Shown: positions 5,200-13,182 of the stretch, in pieces | Numbering within the stretch: position 1 is the first letter of the stretch | How the letters are laid out: the number at the start of each line of letters is the position of its first letter | Notes under the pieces: model-generated | What the model was told of the DNA's origin: nothing | The model's input: only the letters and a program-made list of their open reading frames with translations | Databases searched by the model: none | NCBI GenBank assembly: GCA_903834855.1 | Contig: CAILKS010000013.1 | Span: 1-16,984, forward strand | From: an uncultured bacterium | Lineage (GTDB): Bacteria > Patescibacteriota > Minisyncoccia > Phycocordibacterales > UBA5272 | Direction of reading: 5' to 3' | Length of the DNA stretch: 16,984 nt | Program-made: the position numbers and the translations under genes

Positions 5200-5523
5200 A
5201 TGAATTATCTTTATGCATTATTTGGTATTACTGCTTGGGTTTTTATGGTCTCTTTTTCATCTAACTTACTTATCGCTAACGAGAATACAAAATTAATGGG
5301 AGATATAAGGAAAAAAGTTGATATTTTTTCGCAAAGCATTAACATCGCTCCTTCAGGAGCGACAGAAACATCCCAAAATTTAAGTAGTTCACAGATTGCA
5401 GATATAAATAAAGTACAAAATAAAATTCCTGAAACTATAATAAAAAAATCAGATACTAAATTTAATTCCAAAGAGTCTAGTTTTAAAAGATATGAAGAAA
5501 ACGATGAAGACGATGATGATTAA
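5200..5523 (+). CDS. Small anchored protein with acidic C-terminus, unknown
   Basis: 107 residues with a hydrophobic N-terminus (about 3-26, either an uncleaved anchor or a signal peptide ending near SSNLLIA). A Ser/Asn/Lys-rich low-complexity middle follows, and the last nine residues are almost all acidic (EENDEDDDD). I recognise no family. It begins two bases after the cytochrome b5 stop codon, so it belongs to the same transcript, which ends in a hairpin just downstream. The acidic tail might bind a cation such as iron or calcium on the outer face. That is only a suggestion from composition and neighbours. Confidence 0.7.
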   Translation: MNYLYALFGITAWVFMVSFSSNLLIANENTKLMGDIRKKVDIFSQSINIAPSGATETSQNLSSSQIADINKVQNKIPETIIKKSDTKFNSKESSFKRYEENDEDDDD

Positions 5524-5526
5524 ATT

Positions 5527-5564
5527 AAAGTAACTTTTTATAAAATATAAAAAGTTGTTACTTT
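5527..5564 (+). terminator. Hairpin at the end of the electron-transfer cluster
   Basis: AAAGTAAC and GTTACTTT form an outer 8-bp stem. An inner TTTTTATA/TATAAAAA stem follows, with three extra bases bulged on the 3' side. It has no good T-run, so it may be a weak terminator. The -35 of the next promoter overlaps its right edge. Confidence 0.55.
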
Positions 5565-5590
5565 GAGTATATGTTTTATCGCGTTATACT
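5563..5590 (+). promoter_or_regulatory. Promoter of the mannose/GH130 operon, leaderless
   Basis: TTGAGT (5563-5568) and TATACT (5585-5590) are spaced by 16 bases. The ATG at 5597 begins six bases after the -10, so transcription should start at or next to the start codon. Confidence 0.65.
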
Positions 5591-5596
5591 TCGGCC

Positions 5597-5950
5597 ATGG
5601 AAGCACTAACCTCTTACGAAAAAGAACAACGTCCGTGGGGTAATTTCGAACGTTTTACTCTTAATGAAAAAACAACTGTAAAAATTATTACAGTAAATGC
5701 CGGTGAAGAATTAAGTTTACAAAAACACAACAACAGAAGTGAGTTTTGGAAAATTATTTCTGGTTCTGGTTTTGTTACAATTGGTCAAGAAAAAATAAAA
5801 GCAACAAAAGGGGAAACTTTCTCAGTATTACCTCACGTGGAACATAGGATTACAGCAGAAGAAGAAAATTTTGTTATTTTAGAAATCGCCTTTGGTGACT
5901 TTGATGAGACAGACATTGAAAGATTAGATGATAAATATGGGAGAAATTAG
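5597..5950 (+). CDS. Cupin of the type II phosphomannose isomerase family
   Basis: A 117-residue single cupin domain matching the C-terminal isomerase part of ManC-type proteins. Signature elements are RPWGNFERF (12-20), SLQKHNNRSEFW (40-51) and the second metal segment around LPHVEHR (78-84). The family interconverts mannose-6-phosphate and fructose-6-phosphate with a bound divalent metal. H44, E49 and H83 (or H80) could still bind the metal. The usual His of HxHR is replaced by Asn (HNNR, N46), so activity or metal preference may differ. It heads an operon with GH130 enzymes and a phosphomannomutase-like HAD protein, which supports a role in mannose use. Other sugar-phosphate cupin functions remain possible. 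Confidence 0.82.
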   Translation: MEALTSYEKEQRPWGNFERFTLNEKTTVKIITVNAGEELSLQKHNNRSEFWKIISGSGFVTIGQEKIKATKGETFSVLPHVEHRITAEEENFVILEIAFGDFDETDIERLDDKYGRN

Positions 5951-5963
5951 TTTTTTATAAATT

Positions 5964-7106
5964 ATGCACGAACCAATTTCAAAAGCAGTTCTTACATATG
6001 AGATATTAGGAGTAATAATACTTATATTAGTTGTTATTTTTTGGATCTTTTATAGAGAATTTAAAAAAAGAAGAGATGAAGAATCTCGTGTACCATTTAA
6101 ACTAACCCGATCAGGAGATAACCCTGTTCTTAGTCCAAGAGAGCATTTACTTTGGGAACAAATGGGGGTTTTTAATCCAGCAGCTCTTCTATTAGATGGC
6201 AGCATTCACTTACTTTATCGTGCAGTTGGAGGAGACGGGGTCTCTCGTATAGGTTATGCAATGAGCTCGGACGGACTTAATTTTTCCTCAGGCGATACAT
6301 ATCCTATTTTTTCTTTTGAAAAACCAAGACTTTTATATAGAGGTATTCAAAAATACGACCCTGTTATGTATCCCTCAGGTGGTAGTTGTGGGGGTTGTGA
6401 AGATCCACGGCTTACTGCTTTAGACGGCGTCATCTATATGACATTTAATGCTTTCGATGGATGGGATTTTATTCGTATAGGACTTTCGATGATTGATGAA
6501 AAAGATTTTTTGAATAAAAGGTGGTCAGCTTGGAGTAAGCCAATATTATTGTCCCCGCCAGGTGAGATACAGAAAAATTGGATGTTATTTCCAGAAAAAA
6601 TTGATGGTAAGTTTGCAATTTTGCATTCTATTTCTCCAGAAATAGAGATTGAATACAGAGACTCTATTTCATCTACTGGAGTAACTGAACCATTCATTGA
6701 AAGTTCTACAGGGGCTAGATCTGGAGGGCGTAAAGATGAATGGGATAACCGTATTCGTAGTGCCGGGCCTCCTCCAGTTAAAACAGAAAAGGGATGGCTG
6801 GTGCTTTATCACGCAAATCAAGATACTGAACCACATAAATATAAATTAGGAGCTAAACTTCTTGATCTTAATAACCCAAAGAAAGTTATAGCGCAGTCTA
6901 TTTTACCAATGTTAGAGCCGGATGAGTGGTATGAAAATGATAGTAAACCAGGAATTGTTTATGCTTGTGGTGCTATCACAAAAGAACATGATGGAAAAGA
7001 AACATTATTTGTATATTATGGTGGGGGTGATAAATATGTATGTGCGGCTCATACACCATTACATGATTTATTAAATTGGATTATTAATTATGGAAGTGTA
7101 AACTAG
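5964..7106 (+). CDS. Membrane-tethered GH130 glycoside phosphorylase/hydrolase
   Basis: 380 residues: an N-terminal membrane helix (about 9-29), a strongly basic YREFKKRRDEE stretch at 30-40, then a complete GH130 five-bladed propeller. By the positive-inside rule the catalytic part stays in the cytosol. Family marks are NPAALLLDGSIHLLYRAVGG near 71-90, GCEDPRL at 144-150 with D147 as the expected general acid, a WMLFPEK segment, AGPPPVKTEKGWLVLYH, and a final VYYGGGDKYVCAA. GH130 enzymes act on beta-mannosides. Many phosphorolyse them to alpha-mannose-1-phosphate, and others hydrolyse beta-1,2-mannose links. The exact substrate cannot be read from sequence. The membrane anchor is unusual for this family. 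It starts 13 bases after the cupin gene and is followed six bases later by a second GH130 gene. Confidence 0.88.
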   Translation: MHEPISKAVLTYEILGVIILILVVIFWIFYREFKKRRDEESRVPFKLTRSGDNPVLSPREHLLWEQMGVFNPAALLLDGSIHLLYRAVGGDGVSRIGYAMSSDGLNFSSGDTYPIFSFEKPRLLYRGIQKYDPVMYPSGGSCGGCEDPRLTALDGVIYMTFNAFDGWDFIRIGLSMIDEKDFLNKRWSAWSKPILLSPPGEIQKNWMLFPEKIDGKFAILHSISPEIEIEYRDSISSTGVTEPFIESSTGARSGGRKDEWDNRIRSAGPPPVKTEKGWLVLYHANQDTEPHKYKLGAKLLDLNNPKKVIAQSILPMLEPDEWYENDSKPGIVYACGAITKEHDGKETLFVYYGGGDKYVCAAHTPLHDLLNWIINYGSVN

Positions 7107-7112
7107 AGATAT

Positions 7113-9050
7113 ATGTATACTGTACACCGCTCAATCCATAATCCAATTCTTCAACCAAACACTGAAAGAGCTTGGGAATCAGTTGCGGTATTAAATGGTT
7201 GTCCCATAGAAGGGAAAGACGGAGAACTCACTCTTATATATAGAGCCATTGGAAAACCTGATTTAGTTTTTTCCCCACAGGTGGATAGTTCTATTATCGC
7301 AAAAGCAACATCAAAAGATGGAAATCATTTTGACAGAACTTCACCTCTTGTAACAAGAGGGGAGGATTTTGATAAATATGGATGTGAAGATCCACGTGTA
7401 ACTTTTTTTGAAGGTAAATATTATATTTTTTATACAGCACTTTCTATGGTTCCATTTCAGGCAGATGGAATTAAAGTTGCTTGTGCTGTGAGTGATGATT
7501 TAGAAACAATTACAGAGAAACATCTTGTGACTCCTTTTAATGCGAAAGCAATGGCTCTTTTTCCGGAACGTGTGAATGGAAAAGTTACAGCCTTGTTTAC
7601 TATTCATACAGATCAACCACCAGCAAATATTGTGATAGTTCAAGCTGATAATATTTCTGATTTTTGGGATAAAGATTTTTGGGAAATTTGGTATAAAAAT
7701 TATAGTCAATCAGTTATAATTCTTGAAAGAAGAGAAAACGAACATTGTGAAGTCGGAGCTGTTCCAGTTAAAACAAAAGATGGCTGGCTTGTTGTTTACT
7801 CACATATACAAAATTATTTTGATGAAGCAAATCGTATTTTTGGTATTGAAGCTATTCTTTTAGATATAAATAATCCATTTCACATTATTGGCCGTACTAA
7901 AGGACCAATACTTGTACCAGAAGCTTCTTATGAAAAATATGGAATAGTAAAAAATATAACTTTTCCAAGTGGTGTAATCTTAAAGGAAAATGGACAACTC
8001 GATATTTATTATGGAGGAGCTGATACTGTTTGTGCTCGAGCCTCTCTATTTTATGAAGATTTATTTAAAACAATGCAAGAAAATGATGAATCTATTGTAA
8101 TTAGGTCACAAAAAAATCCTATACTTTTACCAATACAAGAAAACTTTTTTGAATCAAGGGCTGTTTTTAATCCAACAGCTATTATTATAGAAGGGGTGAC
8201 TTATCTTTTGTACCGAGCAATGTCAACGGACAATACCTCTACTATTGGGCTTGCTATAAGTCATGATGGAGAAACTATTACAGAAAGAATTAAGGAGCCA
8301 ATATATATACCAAGAGAAGATTTTGAAAGAAAAGGCGTTCCGCCAGACAATAACTCCGGATGTGAAGACCCACGTATTACACAAATCGGTGATACTTTAT
8401 ATATGCTTTACACTGCGTATAATGCTCTTATTCCACCGGCAGTTGCTTTGACTAGTATAAAAGTATCAGATTTCTTGGCTAGGAATTTTTCTAATTGGTC
8501 AAAACCACAACTTATTTCTCCTAAGACTGTTGACGATAAAGACGCTTGCATTATTTCTGAAAAATTCGCACAAGGCTATATTATTTTTCACAGAATTGGA
8601 TGTCAAATTTGTGCAGATTATTTACCTTCTCTTGAAGGTAATATCCAGCCACTTAATCGCTGTATTGAAGTTCTTACGCCGAGACCAGGTATGTGGGATA
8701 GTAAAAAAGTAGGAATAGCTGGGCCACCAATTAAAATAGATGCTGGCTGGTTACTTTTTTATCACGGCGTTTCTAACGATGGAGTTTATCGTGTAGGTGC
8801 AGCTCTTCTTGATTTGGAAGATCCTACTATTTTATTATCACGACTTGTTTCACCAATTTTTGAACCACATGAATCTTATGAAAAAGTGGGACAAGTTAAT
8901 AATGTTGTATTCCCATGTGGAGCGACATTAAAAGGAGATATAATTTATATTTATTACGGAGGGGCAGATTCCGTTGTTGGCGTAGCGACTTGTTCATTAA
9001 ATAAAATTGTTGACTTACTTTTACCAAAAGAACTATTTAAAAAACTTTAA
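7113..9050 (+). CDS. Double-domain GH130 protein
   Basis: 645 residues made of two GH130 domains fused in tandem, about 1-325 and 327-640. Each has its own GCEDPR motif (E92-D93 and E418-D419), its own GWLV/GWLL segment and its own closing IYYGGAD motif. Each domain is slightly under the usual 330-380 residues of single-domain members. The first keeps ALFPERVNGK. In the second the corresponding place reads IISEKFAQG, losing the Phe-Pro of FPE, so the second active site may have altered phosphate or substrate contact. There is no signal peptide or membrane segment, so it is cytosolic. With the preceding gene the operon provides three GH130 domains. Their divergence from each other suggests different link specificities rather than recent duplication. 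Confidence 0.87.
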   Translation: MYTVHRSIHNPILQPNTERAWESVAVLNGCPIEGKDGELTLIYRAIGKPDLVFSPQVDSSIIAKATSKDGNHFDRTSPLVTRGEDFDKYGCEDPRVTFFEGKYYIFYTALSMVPFQADGIKVACAVSDDLETITEKHLVTPFNAKAMALFPERVNGKVTALFTIHTDQPPANIVIVQADNISDFWDKDFWEIWYKNYSQSVIILERRENEHCEVGAVPVKTKDGWLVVYSHIQNYFDEANRIFGIEAILLDINNPFHIIGRTKGPILVPEASYEKYGIVKNITFPSGVILKENGQLDIYYGGADTVCARASLFYEDLFKTMQENDESIVIRSQKNPILLPIQENFFESRAVFNPTAIIIEGVTYLLYRAMSTDNTSTIGLAISHDGETITERIKEPIYIPREDFERKGVPPDNNSGCEDPRITQIGDTLYMLYTAYNALIPPAVALTSIKVSDFLARNFSNWSKPQLISPKTVDDKDACIISEKFAQGYIIFHRIGCQICADYLPSLEGNIQPLNRCIEVLTPRPGMWDSKKVGIAGPPIKIDAGWLLFYHGVSNDGVYRVGAALLDLEDPTILLSRLVSPIFEPHESYEKVGQVNNVVFPCGATLKGDIIYIYYGGADSVVGVATCSLNKIVDLLLPKELFKKL

Positions 9051-9052
9051 TT

Positions 9053-9808
9053 ATGAAACCACAAGTAATATTATTTGATCTAGATGACACTTTAACTGAA
9101 AGTAAACAAAAAGTAAGCGATGAAATGGCGCAAGTCTTTTCAAGATTGCTTGAAAATAATAAAGCTGCAATTGTTTCAGGGGCAAAATTTGAACAACAAT
9201 TAAATCAGTTTATTAATTTTCTTCCAAAAGACTCAAATTTAAAAAATTTTTTCTCTTTTCCACAAAATGCAACAGAGTGTATGACTTTTGATGGGAAAAT
9301 ATGGGCGAAAGAATATTCTTTTAGTTTATCTAATGAAGAAATTACTGAGATTACTAACGCTTTAAATAAAGTCCTTGAGGAAACAAAAATAATAGAAAAC
9401 GAAATTTCTTATGGTGAACGTATAGAAAATCGTGGTGCACAGATAACCTTTTCTGCTCTTGGTCAAGAAGCTCCAGTGTCAGCTAAAAAAACATGGGATC
9501 CCGACCAAATAAAGAGAAGAGATTTACAAAAAAGACTAGAGGAAATAATTCCTCAATATGAAATTGTGATAGGCGGAATGACATCAATTGATATTACAAA
9601 AAAGGGAATTAATAAAACTAAAGCTGTTAATTGGCTTTCAGAAAAACTAGATTTGCCAGTATCTTCAATGCTTTACATTGGAGATAGTCTTTTCCCGGGT
9701 GGGAATGATGCAATTGTTATACAAACAGGAATTCCTGTTATGGAAACAAAAAATCCAAAGCAAACAACAGGAATTATAGACTCTTTCCTTAAAGAAAATG
9801 TAGTGTAA
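9053..9808 (+). CDS. HAD-IIB protein of the eukaryote-type phosphomannomutase group
   Basis: A 251-residue HAD fold protein. Motif I is FDLDDTLTESKQ (D9 nucleophile, D11 acid/base), very close to the DVDGTLTPARQ of eukaryotic phosphomannomutases. The cap contains ENRGAQITFSALGQ and a DPDQIKRRD stretch. Motif IV is IGDSLFPGGND at 209-219, matching the GDxxxPGGND signature of that enzyme, and GGMTSIDITKKGINK supplies the motif III Lys. The expected reaction is mannose-1-phosphate to mannose-6-phosphate. It begins two bases after the GH130 double-domain gene and fits between a mannose-1-phosphate-forming phosphorylase and the isomerase that heads the operon. A sugar-phosphate phosphatase function is the main alternative. 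Confidence 0.82.
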   Translation: MKPQVILFDLDDTLTESKQKVSDEMAQVFSRLLENNKAAIVSGAKFEQQLNQFINFLPKDSNLKNFFSFPQNATECMTFDGKIWAKEYSFSLSNEEITEITNALNKVLEETKIIENEISYGERIENRGAQITFSALGQEAPVSAKKTWDPDQIKRRDLQKRLEEIIPQYEIVIGGMTSIDITKKGINKTKAVNWLSEKLDLPVSSMLYIGDSLFPGGNDAIVIQTGIPVMETKNPKQTTGIIDSFLKENVV

Positions 9809-9870
9809 TATCGAAGATATAACCATCTATAAGTGTTTACTCTTACCTTTTAACTCTCAACTATTTTATC

Positions 9871-9879
9871 TGCTATACT
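9871..9879 (+). promoter_or_regulatory. Extended -10 promoter of the glycerate/lower-glycolysis operon
   Basis: TGC-TATACT ends eight bases before the ATG at 9888, in a 79-base gap between operons. It predicts a leaderless or nearly leaderless mRNA. No strong terminator for the upstream operon is visible in the gap. Confidence 0.65.
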
Positions 9880-9887
9880 AGCAAAAT

Positions 9888-11156
9888 ATGAGTCACATTA
9901 TCTCTAATTTTGATAGTATTGCCACAAATCAGTTAAGAATAGATGCTTTATCAATTATTGAAAAGGGGAGTTTAGCGATAGATACAAATTTATTAGTAAA
10001 AAGAACCCTTTCTTTAGAAAATGAAATTCTTTCAATACACGGCCATAAATATAATTTAAAAGATTATGATAAGGTTTTTGTTTTTGGTTTTGGAAAAGCC
10101 TCATGTAAAGCAGTCCAAGAAATAGAAAGTATTTTAGGAAATAAAATTGCTGGCGGAATAGTTATAGATAAAAAAATAAGTGAATGTAATTATGTAAAGG
10201 CATATAAAGGGTCACACCCTCTTCCAACTTCTTATAATGTAGAAATTTCAGAAAAGATAAGAGATTTAGCTTTAAGTTTAACTGAAAAAGATTTAGCAGT
10301 AGTAGTCGTCTCAGGTGGAGGGTCTTCACTTTTATGTTTACCACAATCTGAATGTGAACAAGGAAATGAATTGTATTCTAATTTTTTAAAAGCTGGTGGA
10401 AATATAAAAGAATTAAATATTTTACGTAAACATATCTCTACAATTAAAGCAGGAGGTCTCGCTAAATTTTTATACCCAGCAACAGTGGTTAGTCTCATTT
10501 TCTGTGATGTTCCAGGAGATCATTTTGGAGAAGTTGCATCTGGTCCTACTTATTTAGACCATTCAACTGTTGCTGATGCAGAAAAAATACTTGAGAAACA
10601 TAATATAAAAAATGTTTTTAGATTAAATGAGACCCCAAAAGAAGAAAAGTTTTTTGAAAAAGTACAAAATATTCCTCTTGTTTCAAACAAGGAAGCTCTA
10701 AGAGCAATGGAATTAGAAGCAAAAGAAAGAGGTTATGAGGTTATCCTCTTAGGAGATCAAATATATGATACACCAGAAGTTTTTCTTAAAAATGCATATG
10801 AAAAATTAAAAAGTAGAAGTATAGTTTTAGCCGGTGGAGAACTTTCTATTGCTCTTAAAAAAGAAGGAGGAATAGGCGGAAGAAATCTTTACACAGCAAC
10901 AACAGCATTAAATGTTATTGGTGATACAGATTTATTTATAGCCTTTGCCTCTGATGGAATAGATAATAAGTCAGTTTATGCTGGAGCTGTTGTGGATGCT
11001 GAAACTAAAAATAAAATAAAAGGTAGACATTTAAATGTAGAAAAACTTCATGAAGAAAATAAAGATAATGAGATTTTTGAAGAAATAGGAGAAGTCATAA
11101 TTACAGGAGATACAGGTAGTAATGTTTCTGATATTTATTTAATGATGAGAAGTTAA
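9888..11156 (+). CDS. Glycerate 2-kinase of the MOFRL family
   Basis: 422 residues, the normal length of the family, which phosphorylates D-glycerate to 2-phosphoglycerate with ATP. The N-terminal half has FGFGKASCKA, GSHPLPT, the VVSGGGSSLL loop, LRKHISTIKAGGLA, and CDVPGDHFGEVASGPT. The C-terminal MOFRL part has VLAGGELS, GIGGRN, FIAFASDGIDNKSVYAGAVVD and ITGDTGSNVSDIYLMM. The usual TGTNVNDL is altered to TGSNVSDI. Related proteins have been called hydroxypyruvate reductase (TtuD) from older annotation, but the sequence is that of the kinase group. Its product is the substrate of the enolase encoded ten bases downstream, which strongly supports the assignment and direction of flow. Confidence 0.9.
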   Translation: MSHIISNFDSIATNQLRIDALSIIEKGSLAIDTNLLVKRTLSLENEILSIHGHKYNLKDYDKVFVFGFGKASCKAVQEIESILGNKIAGGIVIDKKISECNYVKAYKGSHPLPTSYNVEISEKIRDLALSLTEKDLAVVVVSGGGSSLLCLPQSECEQGNELYSNFLKAGGNIKELNILRKHISTIKAGGLAKFLYPATVVSLIFCDVPGDHFGEVASGPTYLDHSTVADAEKILEKHNIKNVFRLNETPKEEKFFEKVQNIPLVSNKEALRAMELEAKERGYEVILLGDQIYDTPEVFLKNAYEKLKSRSIVLAGGELSIALKKEGGIGGRNLYTATTALNVIGDTDLFIAFASDGIDNKSVYAGAVVDAETKNKIKGRHLNVEKLHEENKDNEIFEEIGEVIITGDTGSNVSDIYLMMRS

Positions 11157-11166
11157 TTATAAAAAT

Positions 11167-12387
11167 ATGACCACAATTAAAAATGTTAAAGCTGAAATAA
11201 TTAATGACTCAAGAAATGTTCCTACACTTTCTGTTTCAGTTACTACAGATTCAGGTTTTACAGGTGTTTGTATGGTTCCGTCCGGTGCTAGTACTGGTAA
11301 ATATGAAGCTTTTGAATTACGTGATGACGGCACAAGTAAAGGAAGTGTTACCAAAGCACAAGTTATAGTTAACACTAAAATTAATGAGGCACTCATAGGT
11401 TTTGATATTTCGAAACAAAGAGAAATTGATGATTTACTTATAAAATTAGATGGGACAGACAATAAAACAAACTTAGGAGGAAATAGTTTACTCGGTGTAA
11501 GTGTAGCCTGTGCCAAAGCAGCAGCTAAAGCTCTAGATAAAGAGTTTTATGAATATTTACAAACTTTAAGGGAAGTCTCTTCCAACATAACTTGTCCAAA
11601 ATTATATTTTAATTTAATTAATGGAGGGAAACATGCCAATACAAGTTTAGCTTTCCAGGAATATCATTTAGTTCCTCAAGTTGAAAGTGTTGTTGAGTCG
11701 TTGGATATAGCACAAAAAGTACAAGACGCCCTCGGTGCTCTTATTTTAGAAAAATACGGTGAGGTAGCAAGAGGGGATGAAGGAGGGTATGCTATTCCTA
11801 CAGAAAATATACGTGAGCCATTAGAGATTTTATCTCAAGCTGTAGAAGTTTGTGGTGTTAAAGATAAAGTAATGTTTGCATTAGATGTAGCTGCTTCATC
11901 TTTTCATAATGACTCCAACCAATTGTATAAAATAGGGAATGAGGAGCATACAAAAGAAGAATTAAAAGATACTTATATCTCACTTTCTGGAGACTTTCCC
12001 CTAATTTCTATAGAAGATCCTTTTCATGAAGAAGATTTTGAGTCTTTTGCTGAGTTACAAGCCGTTCTGCCTTCTGTTATTATTGTAGGAGATGATTTAA
12101 CTGTAACCAATGTTAAAAGAGTAGAAAAAGCAATTTCCATGGCAAGTATTACTGGTATGATAATAAAACCAAATCAGATAGGCACTCTTTCAGAAACAAT
12201 AGATACAATTACTTTTGCTCAAAAAAATGGAATTAAGTGTATTGTGAGTCATAGAAGCGGTGAGACCATGGATGATATGATTGCAGACATCACGGTGGCT
12301 TTTAAAACTTTTGGAATAAAGTCCGGTGCACGCGGGCCAGAAGTACGTGAGGTAAAATATAGAAGATTGAGTGCTATACAAAAATAA
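11167..12387 (+). CDS. eno: Enolase
   Basis: Converts 2-phosphoglycerate to phosphoenolpyruvate in the cytosol with magnesium. The 406-residue protein is a little shorter than the usual 420-430. All expected functional residues are in place: the SGASTG loop, E205 in GDEGG, the metal ligands D240 (ALDVAASS), E283 (SIEDPF) and D309 or D310 (VGDDLT), the base K334 (IIKPNQIG), the SHRSGET segment, and a late Lys in EVKYRRL. The N-terminal motif is divergent: EIINDSRNVPTLSV where most enolases have an EILDSRGNPT-like form. It sits ten bases after glycerate kinase and nine before pyruvate kinase, so three consecutive steps are encoded in order. Confidence 0.95.
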   Translation: MTTIKNVKAEIINDSRNVPTLSVSVTTDSGFTGVCMVPSGASTGKYEAFELRDDGTSKGSVTKAQVIVNTKINEALIGFDISKQREIDDLLIKLDGTDNKTNLGGNSLLGVSVACAKAAAKALDKEFYEYLQTLREVSSNITCPKLYFNLINGGKHANTSLAFQEYHLVPQVESVVESLDIAQKVQDALGALILEKYGEVARGDEGGYAIPTENIREPLEILSQAVEVCGVKDKVMFALDVAASSFHNDSNQLYKIGNEEHTKEELKDTYISLSGDFPLISIEDPFHEEDFESFAELQAVLPSVIIVGDDLTVTNVKRVEKAISMASITGMIIKPNQIGTLSETIDTITFAQKNGIKCIVSHRSGETMDDMIADITVAFKTFGIKSGARGPEVREVKYRRLSAIQK

Positions 12388-12396
12388 AATAATTTT

Positions 12397-13173
12397 ATGG
12401 AAAGGAAAACAAACATAATAGCAACAATCGGCCCTGCTACAAATAAAAAAGAAATGCTTTTAAAAATGTCTCCTTATATTGACATGGTGAGACTTAATTT
12501 TTCATGGGGTACTCATGAGGGGATGGGGGAAATTATTTCTTTAATAAGAGAGATAAGTGAAGAAACTGGAAAAAAGATTTCTATTATTCAAGATTTGTCA
12601 GGCCCTCGTACTCAAGAAAAAGAGGGGCATCATTTTACTGATGGGGCATCCGAGATTCTCACAGAAAAAGATTTAAATGATTTAGTTTTTGGTGTTTCAA
12701 AAGATGTTGATTATATTGCGCTCTCTTATGTTGGTTCTGCAGCAGATATTAGAGACCTTCGCTCTCATATAAAAATTTTGGGTGCGAACACAAAAGTGAT
12801 AGCGAAAATAGAAAGAAAATTAGCAGTTGAAAATATTGAATCTATAATAGACGAATCTGATGCAATAATGATAGCTCGCGGTGATTTAGGACTCGCTTAC
12901 CCAATAGAAGAGATACCTTTTCTTGAAAGAAAAATCTTATCTTCTTGTAAAAAGAAAAATAAATTTGTAATTGTTGCAACTGAGATGTTACTTTCAATGG
13001 TTAAAAAAGATAGACCAACTCGTGCTGAGGTGACTGATGTTGCTTTTGCTGTTACAGGTGGGGCGAGCGCTGTTATGCTCTCTGAAGAAACAGCAAAAGG
13101 GGATTACCCATTTGAAACTGTGGAGATATTAGATAGAATAATTAGAAATGCAGAAACCCACAGGGTTTTATAA
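12397..13173 (+). CDS. pyk: Minimal pyruvate kinase, catalytic A domain only
   Basis: Transfers phosphate from phosphoenolpyruvate to ADP. The protein has 258 residues where typical enzymes have 450-590. The A-barrel is complete and keeps the catalytic set: R32, N34 and S36 in VRLNFSWG, D66 in QDLSGPR, K137 and E139 in AKIER, D163 in ARGDLG, T195 in VATEML, then RPTRAEVTDVA and AVMLSEETAKGDYP. The B domain, a lid of about 100 residues normally between GPxxR and LTEKD, is reduced to some 16 residues (72-87). The whole C-terminal regulatory domain is absent; the stop follows the A domain. No frameshift remnant is visible, so it appears to be a naturally compact form. Allosteric control by effectors of the C domain is therefore not expected. 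Confidence 0.9.
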   Translation: MERKTNIIATIGPATNKKEMLLKMSPYIDMVRLNFSWGTHEGMGEIISLIREISEETGKKISIIQDLSGPRTQEKEGHHFTDGASEILTEKDLNDLVFGVSKDVDYIALSYVGSAADIRDLRSHIKILGANTKVIAKIERKLAVENIESIIDESDAIMIARGDLGLAYPIEEIPFLERKILSSCKKKNKFVIVATEMLLSMVKKDRPTRAEVTDVAFAVTGGASAVMLSEETAKGDYPFETVEILDRIIRNAETHRVL

Positions 13174-13182
13174 TCAAAAAAT

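Noticed and set aside
11157..11516. Minus-strand frame of 119 codons opposite the start of eno
   Set aside because: It lies fully within a clear enolase gene in the other direction and has no ribosome site.
12397..13173. Pyruvate kinase as a frameshifted pseudogene
   Set aside because: The missing B and C domains are not found in other frames nearby. The A-domain motifs are intact and the next gene follows after nine bases, so it reads as a compact gene.
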